A DNA stretch of 64,000 nucleotides from Pannonibacter indicus (GTDB taxonomy: Bacteria > Pseudomonadota > Alphaproteobacteria > Rhizobiales > Stappiaceae). Positions 46,656-56,135 of this stretch are shown in pieces. Both the position numbers and the translations under genes were made by a program. Position 1 is the first letter of the stretch. The number at the start of each line of letters is the position of its first letter. The notes under the pieces are model-generated. The model saw nothing but the letters and a program-made list of their open reading frames with translations, had not been told where the DNA came from and ran no database searches. The stretch covers positions 62,001 through 126,000 of the forward strand of contig NZ_LIPT01000002.1 of the NCBI RefSeq assembly GCF_001418225.1, written 5' to 3'.

Positions 46656-48032
46656 GTGGTGCAGCCCTTGCGAATGGCGGGAAGCAGCAGAGCTTTGCAG
46701 TCGCGGCGCCCTCTGGCGCTGGCGGGCCTGCTTGCGCTCATTTCGGCACTTCCGCAACCCGCCGCGGCTCAGGCAGTTCCGGCCGTGGAGGCCGGCGTGT
46801 CCGGCCATGCGGCAGAGGTGCTGAAGCGCAAGCTGGAGCGCGAAGCGGAACTGGCGGCCCTGTCGCGGGACATCGAGCTGTCCTCCGGGCGCCAGCAGGA
46901 AATCGAGCAGGAAATTGCCTCGCTCGACCGGGATAGCGAAGCCCTGACCAATTCGATCCTGAGCACAGCCGGACGGATCAAGGGGCTGGAAGGCAATATT
47001 GCCGATACCGAACGCCGGCTGGAGCGGCTGACGGCAAATGAAGATACTGTGCGCGCCTCCCTGTGGCAGCGCCGGGACACGCTGGCCGAAATCCTCGCTT
47101 CGCTGCAGCGGATCGGGCGGCGTCCGCCGCCTGCGCTGGTAGTGCAGCCGAGCGACGCCCTGTCAGCGGTGCGCAGCGCCATCCTGCTGAACGCGGTGAT
47201 GCCGGGCCTGCGCATCGAGGCAGAAGCACTGGCCTCCGACCTTGAGGAACTGAACCGCCTCAAGTCCGGTATTGTGGCCGAGAAGGACAAGCTGCGGGCC
47301 GATGCCACACGGCTTGCAGAGGAAAAATCACGTCTGGAACTGCTGATGGCCGCCAAGCGGCAGAAGCGGGAAAGGTCGGCCGGGGAGCTGGCCGCAGAGC
47401 GGCAAAAGGCAGAGGATCTTGCAGCGCAGGCTGGATCTCTCAAGGAATTGATCGCCTCGCTGGAGACGGAAATCGAGAGCGCCCGCAAGGCTGCGGAGGC
47501 GGCAGCGGCTGCCACGGCCCTGCGCCAGAGCGGCCGCGCCCCCTCCCGCACGGCGCCGCCTGATCCGGGCCGGCTCAGACCGGCGGTCGCCTTTGCAGAG
47601 ACAAAAGGCCTGCTGGCACGGCCAGTTGCAGGCGGCATGCTGAAGGACTACGGCCAGAGCGACGACTATGGCGGGCAGACGGAAGGCCAGACCTTCTCCA
47701 CCCGTCCGGGCGCGCAGGTGACCGCCCCTGGCGACGGCTGGGTGGTCTATTCCGGCCCCTTCCGGTCCTTCGGCCAACTCTTGATCCTGAACGCCGGCGA
47801 CGGTTATCATGTGCTGCTTGCCGGAATGGACAGGATTGATGTCGAACTGGGGCAGTTTGTTCTTGCCGGAGAGCCCGTCGGTGTGATGGGCTCCACCCAA
47901 TGGGCGAGTGCTTCGACCTATGGCTTGGGATCGACCAGCCCGGTCTTATATGTTGAATTCAGAAAAGATGGCAGTGCGATTGACCCCACCCCCTGGTGGG
48001 CCAGCACAGAGGAAGAAAAGGCTCGCGGATGA
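46656..48032 (+). CDS. EnvC-like murein hydrolase activator (degenerate M23/LytM domain)
   Basis: A 458-residue secreted protein: signal peptide (LALAGLLALISALPQPAAAQA, about 20-40), long coiled coil (about 60-285, Glu/Lys/Arg/Leu-rich), and a C-terminal LytM domain (about 320-455). The LytM zinc ligands (H-x3-D and H-x-H) are not visible: the regions read GGQTEGQTFSTRPG and YHVLLAGMDR. This matches EnvC, which activates amidases in daughter-cell separation rather than cutting peptidoglycan. GTG at 46656, with alternatives at 46659 and ATG 46674. Overlaps ctpA by 4 bp. Confidence 0.88.
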   Translation: MVQPLRMAGSSRALQSRRPLALAGLLALISALPQPAAAQAVPAVEAGVSGHAAEVLKRKLEREAELAALSRDIELSSGRQQEIEQEIASLDRDSEALTNSILSTAGRIKGLEGNIADTERRLERLTANEDTVRASLWQRRDTLAEILASLQRIGRRPPPALVVQPSDALSAVRSAILLNAVMPGLRIEAEALASDLEELNRLKSGIVAEKDKLRADATRLAEEKSRLELLMAAKRQKRERSAGELAAERQKAEDLAAQAGSLKELIASLETEIESARKAAEAAAAATALRQSGRAPSRTAPPDPGRLRPAVAFAETKGLLARPVAGGMLKDYGQSDDYGGQTEGQTFSTRPGAQVTAPGDGWVVYSGPFRSFGQLLILNAGDGYHVLLAGMDRIDVELGQFVLAGEPVGVMGSTQWASASTYGLGSTSPVLYVEFRKDGSAIDPTPWWASTEEEKARG

Positions 48033-49381
48033 TACGGAAAGCTTCTCTGCTGTTCACCGGCGCACTGATCGGCGCCGTGGCGGTCACAACCTTTTCAAAC
48101 CTGCCCATTCGTCTGAGCGGCGCAGCCAACGCAGCAGCTTCGGATACCTACCGCCAGCTGAACCTGTTTGGTGACGTGTTCGAGCGTGTCCGCTCGGACT
48201 ATGTCGAGGTGCCGGATGACGCTGAGCTGATCGAATCCGCCATCAACGGCATGCTGACCTCGCTGGATCCGCATTCCAGCTACATGCCGCCGAAGGCTTT
48301 CCGCGACATGCAGGTGCAGACCCGCGGCGAGTTCGGCGGCCTGGGCATCGAGGTGACGATGGAAGACGGCCTCGTCAAGGTCGTCTCGCCGATCGATGAC
48401 ACCCCGGCCGCCAAGGCGGGCCTCATGGCCGGCGATTTCATCGTGCAGATCGATGGCGAGCAGGTGCAGGGCCTGACCCTGAACCAGGCGGTCGAGAAGA
48501 TGCGCGGTCCGGTCAAGACCCAGATCAAGGTCACCATCCGCCGGGACGGCCGTGCCGAGCCCTTCGACGTGACCCTGACCCGCGACACCATCCGCATCCG
48601 CTCCGTCCGCTGGCGCGAGGAAGGCGACGTCGGCTATATCCGCATCACCCAGTTCAACGAGCAGACCTATGACGGGCTGCAGAAGGCCATCGACGAAATC
48701 TCCACCAAGATCGGCGGCGACAAGCTGAAGGGCTATGTGCTCGACCTGCGCAACAACCCGGGCGGTCTGCTGGATCAGGCGATTGCCGTGTCCGACGCCT
48801 TTCTTGACCGGGGCGAGATCGTCTCGACGCGCGGCCGCAACGCTGAAGAGACCCAGCGCTACAACGCCCGCGCCGGTGATCTGACCCGCGGCAAGCCGGT
48901 CATCGTGCTGGTGAACGGCGGTTCGGCCTCGGCTTCAGAAATCGTGGCTGGCGCCCTGCAGGACCACCGCCGCGCAACCATTCTGGGCAGCCGGTCCTTC
49001 GGCAAGGGCTCCGTGCAGACCATCATTCCTCTGGGCGCCAATGGGGCAATCCGGCTGACGACGGCACGCTACTACACCCCGTCGGGCACCTCGATCCAGG
49101 CCAAGGGTATCCAGCCGGATATCGTTGCCCTGCAGGATCTGCCGGAAGACATGCAGGGCCGCGCTGAAACCACCGGCGAGGCAGGCCTGCGCGGGCATCT
49201 CTCGGCCGGCAATCAGGAAGACGCCGGGCAGAAGGAAGAGTCCGGCAGCCAGGCTTATGTGCCGGCCGACCCGAAGGACGACAAGCAGCTGAACCTTGCG
49301 CTGGATCTCCTGCGCGGCGTGCAGGCCAACAGCGCCTTCCCGCCGTCGGCTGACCAGCAGAAGGCAGCCGTTCCGAACTGA
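48029..49381 (+). CDS. ctpA: Carboxyl-terminal processing protease (S41)
   Basis: A 450-residue periplasmic protease: N-terminal membrane/signal segment (about 8-33), PDZ domain (about 95-165, GLGIEVTMEDGLVKVVSPID), and S41 domain with nucleophile motif GGSASASEIVAGAL and Lys motif SRSFGKGSVQT. ATGA overlap with the EnvC-like gene; both act on the cell wall, and CtpA often trims wall-hydrolase regulators. Confidence 0.95.
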   Translation: MIRKASLLFTGALIGAVAVTTFSNLPIRLSGAANAAASDTYRQLNLFGDVFERVRSDYVEVPDDAELIESAINGMLTSLDPHSSYMPPKAFRDMQVQTRGEFGGLGIEVTMEDGLVKVVSPIDDTPAAKAGLMAGDFIVQIDGEQVQGLTLNQAVEKMRGPVKTQIKVTIRRDGRAEPFDVTLTRDTIRIRSVRWREEGDVGYIRITQFNEQTYDGLQKAIDEISTKIGGDKLKGYVLDLRNNPGGLLDQAIAVSDAFLDRGEIVSTRGRNAEETQRYNARAGDLTRGKPVIVLVNGGSASASEIVAGALQDHRRATILGSRSFGKGSVQTIIPLGANGAIRLTTARYYTPSGTSIQAKGIQPDIVALQDLPEDMQGRAETTGEAGLRGHLSAGNQEDAGQKEESGSQAYVPADPKDDKQLNLALDLLRGVQANSAFPPSADQQKAAVPN

Positions 49382-49518
49382 CCGGAGACGCCGGCCAATT
49401 CACTCTCCGGCAGGCCCTTCGTCGCTTGCAGGCCTGCCGGAGTTGAGCAGCATCTGAACCAGCAAGCAGGCGCCGCGTTCCATCATCCGGAAGGCGGCGC
49501 AAGGATATTTGGAGTGTC

Positions 49519-50658
49519 ATGGCGGCGAAGGACCTCACAGCGCCTTTGGGTATGGGCAAGCGGAAACTGATCCGTTTGCCGTTCGGCCTGATCGGCATGG
49601 GACTGATGACGGTGGTCATCACCACCGGCCTGCTGTGGATGGGCGTCGTCGATGACCCGCTGGGCGGTGAGCCCACCGCCGTGGTGCCGCTGGAACGCAC
49701 GGTCGAGGACCTCGCCGCCCGTGACATCGCGGCCTTGAGCGTGCAGCAGGATCTCAGTTCCGGCGAAGATGGCCGGACTGGCAAGCAGCACGCCACCCTG
49801 GGGCCGCGCTTTGACGATGAGGCCAACCAGCCGAGCCGCATCGGAGAAGGCCTGTCGGTGACGCCCGATCAGCGGGTCACAGAGCGTATCGAATATGGCT
49901 ATTTGCCCAAGGTTGGCGGTGATGGCATCCGGCCGCTGGATCTTTATGCAAGACCGCTGCCGGGTGATCTTCTGTCCGCACCGCGCATTGCCGTTGTCAT
50001 CGGCGGGATCGGCCTGTCGGAAGCGGGCAGCCAGAATGCGCTGAAGAGCCTGCCGCCGGAAGTCACGCTGGCCATCGCGCCTTATGCCGCCACACCCGAC
50101 CGCTGGATGAAACAGGCGCGGGCGGCAGGCCATGAGCTTTTGATGCAGCTGCCGCTGGAGCCGTTCGATTATCCGGACAATGATCCCGGCCCGCACACGC
50201 TGCTGGTGAGCCTGCGCAGCCCCGAGTTTCTTGACCGGTTGAGCTGGCTTTTGTCGCGGACCACCAACTATGCCGGTGTAATCAACACGCAAGGCGGCCG
50301 TTTCACCGCAGCCGAGCCATCCATGCAGCTGCTGCTGGAACAGATCACCCAGCGGGGCCTGATGTATGTGGATGACGGAACGTCCTCCCGCACGGTTGCA
50401 CCGGCGGCCGCCTCTGCGGCCCGCACCCCCTTCACCCGGGTCGATGTGGTGCTGGATGCCGTCCCGCGGGCCGAAGATATCAAAGGTCAGCTTCTGCAGC
50501 TGGAGGCTCTGGCGCGGGCCCGCGGAGTTGCCGTTGCATCGGGCACGGCGCTGCCCGTTACCATCAAGACGCTGCAGGAATGGGCTGCGGATCTGGAACG
50601 GCGCGGCCTGCAGCTGGTTCCCGTCAGCGCCACCATCGACAGAGCACCGCAAGGCTGA
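49519..50658 (+). CDS. Divergent polysaccharide deacetylase family protein
   Basis: A 379-residue protein: one N-terminal membrane helix (about 22-44), a ~80-residue linker, then the divergent polysaccharide deacetylase domain (about 150-375): IAVVIGGIGLSEAGSQNAL, LPPEVTLAIAPYA, GHELLMQLPLEPFDYP, GRFTA and MYVDDGTSS. Almost always beside the EnvC-like and ctpA genes; enzyme activity has not been clearly shown for the family. Confidence 0.88.
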   Translation: MAAKDLTAPLGMGKRKLIRLPFGLIGMGLMTVVITTGLLWMGVVDDPLGGEPTAVVPLERTVEDLAARDIAALSVQQDLSSGEDGRTGKQHATLGPRFDDEANQPSRIGEGLSVTPDQRVTERIEYGYLPKVGGDGIRPLDLYARPLPGDLLSAPRIAVVIGGIGLSEAGSQNALKSLPPEVTLAIAPYAATPDRWMKQARAAGHELLMQLPLEPFDYPDNDPGPHTLLVSLRSPEFLDRLSWLLSRTTNYAGVINTQGGRFTAAEPSMQLLLEQITQRGLMYVDDGTSSRTVAPAAASAARTPFTRVDVVLDAVPRAEDIKGQLLQLEALARARGVAVASGTALPVTIKTLQEWAADLERRGLQLVPVSATIDRAPQG

Positions 50659-50744
50659 TACCGGAGAGTACGCCCGTGTTTCAGCAGATGGCAGCCTGCG
50701 GTTTTGTGATAGTCTGACCTGGCTGACGGTATGTGGAGTAAGAC

Positions 50745-51296
50745 GTGAGCAAGGCCTTGCATGATGTTCCGGGTACGGGTGCACCCGGCCAGCTGCCCTA
50801 CCGCCCCTGTGTGGGCATCATGCTTGTCAACCGGGAAGGCCGTGTCTGGGCCGGTCACCGGTTCGATCCCAAGGCCGCACACACGGGGCGCAGGATCGAG
50901 GAGGAATACGCCTGGCAGATGCCGCAGGGCGGCATCGATGCCGGTGAAGATCCGCTGACCGCAGCCTTCCGCGAACTCTATGAGGAAACTTCCGTCCGCT
51001 CCGCATCGCTGATTGCCGAAGCCCCCGGCTGGTTCACCTACGACTATCCGCCCGAAGTGCTCGCCAGCACCCGGCATGGCAAATACCGGGGACAGGCGCA
51101 GAAATGGTATGCCCTGCGCTTTGAAGGCGAGGACAGCGAGATCAACATCCTCACCCCGCCCAAAGGCCATTCCCAGGAGTTCGACGGCTGGCGCTGGGAG
51201 GAGGCTGCGAGGCTTCCGGAGTTGATCGTCCCCTTCAAGCGGCATGTCTATCAGCAGGTGGTCGAAGCCTTCGCAAGGCTAGTGCCGGGGCTTTGA
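50745..51296 (+). CDS. rppH: RNA pyrophosphohydrolase
   Basis: A 183-residue Nudix hydrolase: the box GGIDAGEDPLTAAFRELYEE (about 65-84) followed by T, and WQMPQGG and FDGWRWEEAARLPELIVPFK typical of RppH. Removes pyrophosphate from mRNA 5' ends. GTG start at 50745. Confidence 0.93.
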   Translation: MSKALHDVPGTGAPGQLPYRPCVGIMLVNREGRVWAGHRFDPKAAHTGRRIEEEYAWQMPQGGIDAGEDPLTAAFRELYEETSVRSASLIAEAPGWFTYDYPPEVLASTRHGKYRGQAQKWYALRFEGEDSEINILTPPKGHSQEFDGWRWEEAARLPELIVPFKRHVYQQVVEAFARLVPGL

Positions 51297-51347
51297 TCCT
51301 GCTCCAGAGCGCATTCATGACGTCCGGGCCTGCGGCAGGTACCGGCG

Positions 51348-52523
51348 TTACCCTGTCTCTGATGCCGCCCTGGCTTTTGCGGCCTGCCATTCGCGGCGCA
51401 CATCTGCGTCTGTTTCCTGGATGAGCCGGTCCTTTGCCAATGCCGCAAAGGCTTCCGGCGCAAGCAGGCGGGACAGGGCCCAGACGGCGGCACCGCGCAC
51501 AACAGCCGCATCATCATTCAGCAGCACCACGGCCTGTGGCACATGACCGGCATCGGCGCTGTTTCCTGCCGCGATCAGGCAGTTGCGGATGAAGCGGTCC
51601 CGGCCGATGCGCTTCACCGGCGAGCCGGAAAAAAGCTGGCGGAAGGCCGGGTCATCCAGCCTCAAGAGTGTGGCCAGTGACGGCGCCTCCAGATCCTCCC
51701 GCGCCTGCAGCTTGGCTTCGCGGGCCTCCACGGCAAACTTGTTCCAGGGGCAGGCGGCAAGGCAATCATCGCAGCCATAGATGCGGTTGCCGAAGGCCAC
51801 GCGGAACTCGTCCGGAATCGGTCCGGCGTGCTCGATGGTCAGATAGGAAATGCAACGGCGGGCATCGAGCCGGTAGGGCTGCGGGAAGGCGTCTGTCGGA
51901 CAGGCGGACAGGCAGGCCCGGCAGGAGCCGCAATGGTCGCGCTCCGGCTCTCCGGCAGCAAGATCCAGCGTGGTGAAGATACTGGCGAGAAAGAACCAGG
52001 AGCCGAGCCGCCGCGACACCAGATTGGTGTGCTTGCCCTGCCAGCCAAGGCCTGCAGCCTGTGCCAGCGGCTTTTCCATCACTGGTGCCGTATCGACAAA
52101 CACCTTCACATCGCCGCCGCCAGCGCGGGAAACGAGGAAGCTCGCCAGCTCTTTCAGCTTGCCCTTGATGACATCGTGATAGTCCCGGTGCCGGGCATAA
52201 ACGGAAATGTTGCCCCTGTCCGGATGAGCCAGATTCTCCAGAGCATCACCGGCGGGGCCATAGTTCATCGCCAGCATGATGACGGAGCGCACGTCCGGCC
52301 ACAGAACGCTGGGGCTGGCGCGCCGGTCCGCCGTCTCCGCCATCCAGCCCATGGAGCCATGATGCCCGTCGGCCAGAAACTGCGCCAGCCGCTGAGGTGC
52401 TAGCGGAATGGCATCGGGCCGGGTGATGGCGAGATCATCGAAGCCCAGCTGGGCGGCCTTATCCTTGAGCTGGCGGCAAAGGCGGTCCAGAGCCTTTGCC
52501 GGAAACACCGGGTTTGAAGGCAC
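51348..52523 (-). CDS. queG: Epoxyqueuosine reductase
   Basis: An approximately 391-residue protein: N-terminal cobalamin-binding region, two [4Fe-4S] motifs (CGSCRACLSACPTDAF; CDDCLAACPWNKFA, with a further Cys at ARRCISY), and a C-terminal HEAT repeat (about 330-385). It performs the last step of queuosine synthesis. The start is uncertain; I chose the GTG at 52523, which gives a normal length and lies 23 bp after fzlA. Confidence 0.92.
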   Translation of the reverse strand: MPSNPVFPAKALDRLCRQLKDKAAQLGFDDLAITRPDAIPLAPQRLAQFLADGHHGSMGWMAETADRRASPSVLWPDVRSVIMLAMNYGPAGDALENLAHPDRGNISVYARHRDYHDVIKGKLKELASFLVSRAGGGDVKVFVDTAPVMEKPLAQAAGLGWQGKHTNLVSRRLGSWFFLASIFTTLDLAAGEPERDHCGSCRACLSACPTDAFPQPYRLDARRCISYLTIEHAGPIPDEFRVAFGNRIYGCDDCLAACPWNKFAVEAREAKLQAREDLEAPSLATLLRLDDPAFRQLFSGSPVKRIGRDRFIRNCLIAAGNSADAGHVPQAVVLLNDDAAVVRGAAVWALSRLLAPEAFAALAKDRLIQETDADVRREWQAAKARAASETG

Positions 52524-52546
52524 AGCCGGGCTGTTGCGGCTCTGTG

Positions 52547-53239
52547 TCAGAAGTCCAGATCCGCATAGGTCATCGACGGCGGCATGCCGAGCATCTTTTC
52601 GCTCAGGAGCGGACGGAAGCTCGGGCGCGATTTCACCCGTGCATACCAGGCCTTGACGTTCTCCTCGGTTTCCCATGGCACTTCGCCCAGATAATCGGCG
52701 CAGGACAGTTCGGCGGCGAGCGCGAAATCCGCGAAGCTCAGCCGGTCGCCGCCCAGCCATTTGCGCGAGGCCGCAAGATAGCCGAAATAGCGCATGTGAT
52801 GGTGAATATTGGCGCGCGCCACGCGCAGAATGGCCGAATCAGGCTCGCCGCCGCCGACAGAGCGGGGCATGTCCTGCTTGTAGATGCGCTCGCGCACGAA
52901 ATGGCCGGCCACCTCGTCATCGAACTTGCGCAGGCCCCATTCCACCAGACGGCGGGTCTCTGCCCGCAGCTCCGGATGGTCCGGCATCAGCCGCCGGTCG
53001 CCCATCGCATAGCCGCGCGTTTCATCGAGATATTCCATGATGGCATAGGGACCGCAGACCGGCGTGCCGCCGTTCTCGATCAGAACCGGCACGGTTCCGG
53101 CCGGATTGAGCATCAGGAATTCCCGGCGCCGTTCCCAGGGGTTGATGGTGTGCATCTCGTAATTTGCGCCGTACTCCCCGAGGATGAGACGCACAAAACG
53201 GGAAGACGGCGAGAACGGATGATGATAAAGCGTGAGCAT
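52547..53239 (-). CDS. fzlA: FzlA-type FtsZ-binding GST-fold protein
   Basis: A 230-residue GST-like protein: thioredoxin-like N-terminal domain (YHHPFSPSSRFVRLILGE; AGTVPVLIE) and helical C-terminal domain. The C-terminal tail ending MTYADLDF and the alphaproteobacterial uppP-fzlA-queG context fit FzlA, which curves FtsZ filaments and controls constriction rather than using glutathione. An ordinary GST remains possible. Divergent from uppP. Confidence 0.78.
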   Translation of the reverse strand: MLTLYHHPFSPSSRFVRLILGEYGANYEMHTINPWERRREFLMLNPAGTVPVLIENGGTPVCGPYAIMEYLDETRGYAMGDRRLMPDHPELRAETRRLVEWGLRKFDDEVAGHFVRERIYKQDMPRSVGGGEPDSAILRVARANIHHHMRYFGYLAASRKWLGGDRLSFADFALAAELSCADYLGEVPWETEENVKAWYARVKSRPSFRPLLSEKMLGMPPSMTYADLDF

Positions 53240-53420
53240 TCAGTGATTTGGACCTTCAGCGCCGGGTGCCCCCCAAGCGCCCGCCACAACTCTAGTAGGA
53301 TATGGTTAGCATCCTGTTGCTGCCGCCCTCTTTTCCCGCGAGCCAGCGCGCCCGCATAGATCATGTCCCGCAGCGGGATTCAATAGCCTCTCAACAGGTC
53401 TTTTCAGGAGTTCATTTCCG

Positions 53421-54227
53421 ATGACAAGCGATACGATCATCAGCGCCTTCATTCTAGGCATTGTCGAGGGTCTGACCGAGTTCATTCCGGTCTCTTCCAC
53501 CGGCCACATCCTGCTGCTCGGCCACTTCCTCGGCTTTGAGAGCACGGGCAAGACCTTCGAGGTGCTGATCCAGCTCGGCGCGATCCTCGCCATCCTCAGC
53601 GTCTATTTCGGCCGCCTGTGGTCCATCGCCACCGCCCTGCCGAACGACCGGCGCGCCCAGCGCTTTGTCGCGGGCATCCTGCTTGCCTTCCTGCCGGCGG
53701 CCGTCATCGGCGTGCTGGCGCATGGCTTCATCAAGTCGGTGCTGTTTGAATCACCGGCCCTGATCTGCACCACCCTGCTGCTGGGCGGTGTTGCACTGCT
53801 GGTGATCGACCGGCTGCCGCTGAAGCCGCGCTATCACAACGCCATGGATTTCCCCCTGCACCTGTGCCTTGCCATCGGTTTCGTCCAGTGCCTTGCCATG
53901 ATTCCGGGCGTGTCGCGCTCCGGCTCGACCATCGCCGGCTCCCTGCTGATGGGCACAGACAAGCGCTCTGCGGCGGAATTTTCGTTCTTCCTGGCCATGC
54001 CGACCATGGCAGGCGCGTTTGCCTATGACCTCTACAAGAACCGCGATGTTCTTTCGATGGACGACGCCACGATCATCGCCATCGGCTTTGTCATGTCATT
54101 CGTGGCAGCTGTCTTTGTGGTGCGCAAGCTGCTGGACTTCGTCTCGCGCCACGGCTTTGCGCCTTTCGCCTGGTGGCGCATTGCCGTGGGCCTTGCGGGC
54201 TTTGCCGGTCTCTATTTCTTCGGATAA
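53421..54227 (+). CDS. uppP: Undecaprenyl-diphosphatase
   Basis: A 268-residue membrane protein with [14 protein letters not shown] (about 15-28) and [17 protein letters not shown] (about 165-181), the two UppP catalytic motifs. Recycles the undecaprenyl carrier for peptidoglycan; also confers bacitracin tolerance. Confidence 0.96.
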   Translation: MTSDTIISAFILGIVEGLTEFIPVSSTGHILLLGHFLGFESTGKTFEVLIQLGAILAILSVYFGRLWSIATALPNDRRAQRFVAGILLAFLPAAVIGVLAHGFIKSVLFESPALICTTLLLGGVALLVIDRLPLKPRYHNAMDFPLHLCLAIGFVQCLAMIPGVSRSGSTIAGSLLMGTDKRSAAEFSFFLAMPTMAGAFAYDLYKNRDVLSMDDATIIAIGFVMSFVAAVFVVRKLLDFVSRHGFAPFAWWRIAVGLAGFAGLYFFG

Positions 54228-54237
54228 GGGGCTCATA

Positions 54238-54326
54238 CCAAAACTCGATGAGCTTGCCTCATCGAGTTTTGGTCAAGTCCGTGCGGCGCATGAGCAATTT
54301 CAAGGCGTGATGCATTAGCATTGATG
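54238..54326 (+). repeat. Intergenic repeat element, copy 3
   Basis: Best hairpin: a perfect 15-bp stem (CCAAAACTCGATGAG at 54238-54252 and complement 54258-54272) with a CTTGC loop. Then GGTCAAGTCCGTGCGGCG and AAGGCGTGATGC. The antisense 20-codon ORF is intact (54259-54321, minus; starts MLMHHALK, ends DLTKTR). Lies between convergent uppP and azlD. Confidence 0.8.
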
Positions 54327-54340
54327 CCTTTGATCAAACC

Positions 54341-54664
54341 TCAGGCGATGCCATAGGCCCTGAGTGCCGCCGTTACGGCCGCTGCGCCAATGACGATGAC
54401 GGGGAACGGCGCCCGTAGCAGATAGAGGCCGAGACCAGCGGTTACGCCCGCAGGTCTCGCCCAGCCCGCGAAGGCGGTCCCGTCCAGCAAGGCGGAACTG
54501 GCCATCAGCGACACCAGCATCACGACAGCTGCAGCCTGAGACAGCTGCTGCATGCGCCCCGACAGGACCAGCCGCCCATGCAGCAGGGGGCCGGTGGCGC
54601 GGAAGGCGAAGGTGCCGGCCGCCAGCGCCAGAATGGCGGCCAGCGGCATCAGGTTCTCAGTCAT
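54341..54664 (-). CDS. azlD: Branched-chain amino acid exporter small subunit AzlD
   Basis: A 107-residue four-helix membrane protein: AAGTFAFRATGPLLHGR (family ARxG-type region) and APFPVIVIGAAAVTAALR. Overlaps azlC by 8 bp. With AzlC exports branched-chain amino acids or analogues. Confidence 0.88.
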   Translation of the reverse strand: MTENLMPLAAILALAAGTFAFRATGPLLHGRLVLSGRMQQLSQAAAVVMLVSLMASSALLDGTAFAGWARPAGVTAGLGLYLLRAPFPVIVIGAAAVTAALRAYGIA

Positions 54665-55388
54665 TTGCGCAATCCCCTGCCAGTTCACGGGCTGCCAGTT
54701 CACGGGCAGGTGCGGGCGTAGGCGGCCAGACGATGAACACCACCAGCCCGCAGAGCGCCGCCAGCACGGGCACACCTGCGGGCAGCACCGGTGTCAGCAC
54801 GAAGGCGATGGCCGCCCCGAGAGCCGCGGCAAGCCGCAGCCGCGCATCCTTCAGCGCTGGCAGCACCAGTGCCAGCAGCACCGCCGGGAAGGCCGCATCA
54901 AGGCCCAGCGCCGAGGCATCGCCCACCGCCTGACCGAGCAATGCCCCGGCGAATGTCCCCACGTTCCACAGGATGTAGAGGCCAATGGCGCAGGCCCAGT
55001 AGAGCGCGCGGGCACGCTCCGGATTGCTGTCCTTCAGCGAAAAGGCCAGCGCCTCGTCGGTGAGCAGGTGCGATCCAAGCAGTTTCTGCAAGAGCCCGCC
55101 GCGCAGAAGGCCAGCCACCGAGAAGCCAAAGGGCAGATGCCGGGCATTGAGCACCAGCCCGGCCAGAACCGCAGCCACCGGCCCGCCGCCCGCCAGCACA
55201 ACGCCAACGGCCGCAAATTGCGAGGCGCCTGCAAAGACGATGGTGGACATGGCCAGCGGCACCCAGAACGGCAATCCGCCGCCCGTGGCTATGGCCCCAA
55301 AAGAGACACCGGCAATGGTGGTGGCGCCGCAGATCAGCAGCACGTCCATCCAGTCCCGGCGCGTGAGTGTTTGAAATATCGTCCGCAT
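54657..55388 (-). CDS. azlC: Branched-chain amino acid exporter large subunit AzlC
   Basis: A 243-residue membrane protein of the AzlC family: FVPFA-like start region, STIVFAGASQFAAVGVVLAGG, NARHLPFGFSV and LTDEALAF are typical. I chose ATG 55388; an in-frame start upstream at 55412 would enter the operator. Divergent from an XRE-cupin regulator. Confidence 0.92.
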   Translation of the reverse strand: MRTIFQTLTRRDWMDVLLICGATTIAGVSFGAIATGGGLPFWVPLAMSTIVFAGASQFAAVGVVLAGGGPVAAVLAGLVLNARHLPFGFSVAGLLRGGLLQKLLGSHLLTDEALAFSLKDSNPERARALYWACAIGLYILWNVGTFAGALLGQAVGDASALGLDAAFPAVLLALVLPALKDARLRLAAALGAAIAFVLTPVLPAGVPVLAALCGLVVFIVWPPTPAPARELAARELAGDCAND

Positions 55389-55415
55389 GTGCGATAAAAT
55401 GAACAAAGCCATATC

Positions 55416-55455
55416 GTTCGTCAAGCCGAACAGACGTTCGTCATCAAGAACGAAC
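55416..55455. promoter_or_regulatory. Operator array between azlC and the XRE-cupin gene
   Basis: GTTCGTC at 55416-55422 and 55436-55442 (20 bp apart, two helical turns) plus the inverse ACGAAC at 55450-55455. Likely binding sites of the divergent XRE-cupin regulator. Confidence 0.55.
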
Positions 55456-55476
55456 CGCAAGACGCAAAGGCCCCGC

Positions 55477-56037
55477 ATGTCAGACACCGCCGAAGCCCTC
55501 CGGCAATGGATTTCCATCGCACTCAAGACCGAGCGGGAGAAGGCGGGTCTGAGCCTCAGCGAACTGGCACGCCGGGCGGGTCTTTCCAAGTCCACCCTGT
55601 CCCAGCTGGAAGCGGGCAACGGCAATCCGGGCATCGAAACGCTGTGGATGCTGGCGGTCGCGCTCAACATCCCCTTCAGCCGCCTTGTCGACCGGCCGGA
55701 GCGCAGCACCCGTCTGGTGCGGGCGGGCGAAGGCCCTTACACCTTGTCCGAGGAGGCGGCCGTCCGCGCAACACTTCTGTCCACCGGCAGCACCGGCACA
55801 CGGCGGGACATCTACCGCATGGATCTTGAGCCCGGACGCGCGCGGCGCTCTCCGGCCCATATTGCAGGCACGACGGAACATGTGCTGGTCGCATCCGGTC
55901 GCGCCCGCGTCGGCCCGGAGACGGAAACCGAAGACCTCTCACCCGGCGATTACTACACCTATCCCGGCGATACGGCCCATCTCTACGAAGCCCTTGAGCC
56001 CGGAACGGTGCTGCTGCTGGTGATGGAGCACGCCTGA
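55477..56037 (+). CDS. XRE-family regulator with cupin domain (azlCD control)
   Basis: A 186-residue regulator: HTH (about 10-65; GLSLSELARRAGLSKSTLSQLE) and a cupin (about 105-183; GTTEHVLVASGRARV, LSPGDYYTYPGD). ATG 55477. This divergent XRE-cupin and azlCD arrangement is common and implies local control of export. Confidence 0.9.
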   Translation: MSDTAEALRQWISIALKTEREKAGLSLSELARRAGLSKSTLSQLEAGNGNPGIETLWMLAVALNIPFSRLVDRPERSTRLVRAGEGPYTLSEEAAVRATLLSTGSTGTRRDIYRMDLEPGRARRSPAHIAGTTEHVLVASGRARVGPETETEDLSPGDYYTYPGDTAHLYEALEPGTVLLLVMEHA

Positions 56038-56135
56038 CATCAGGAGTTTTCCGGTCCTAACGCTTTTTTCGCTTCCCTTGCGGTAGAACACGGCATCCGG
56101 CGCGGGGTGCGCCGCAGCCATGAAGGGGACCTACC

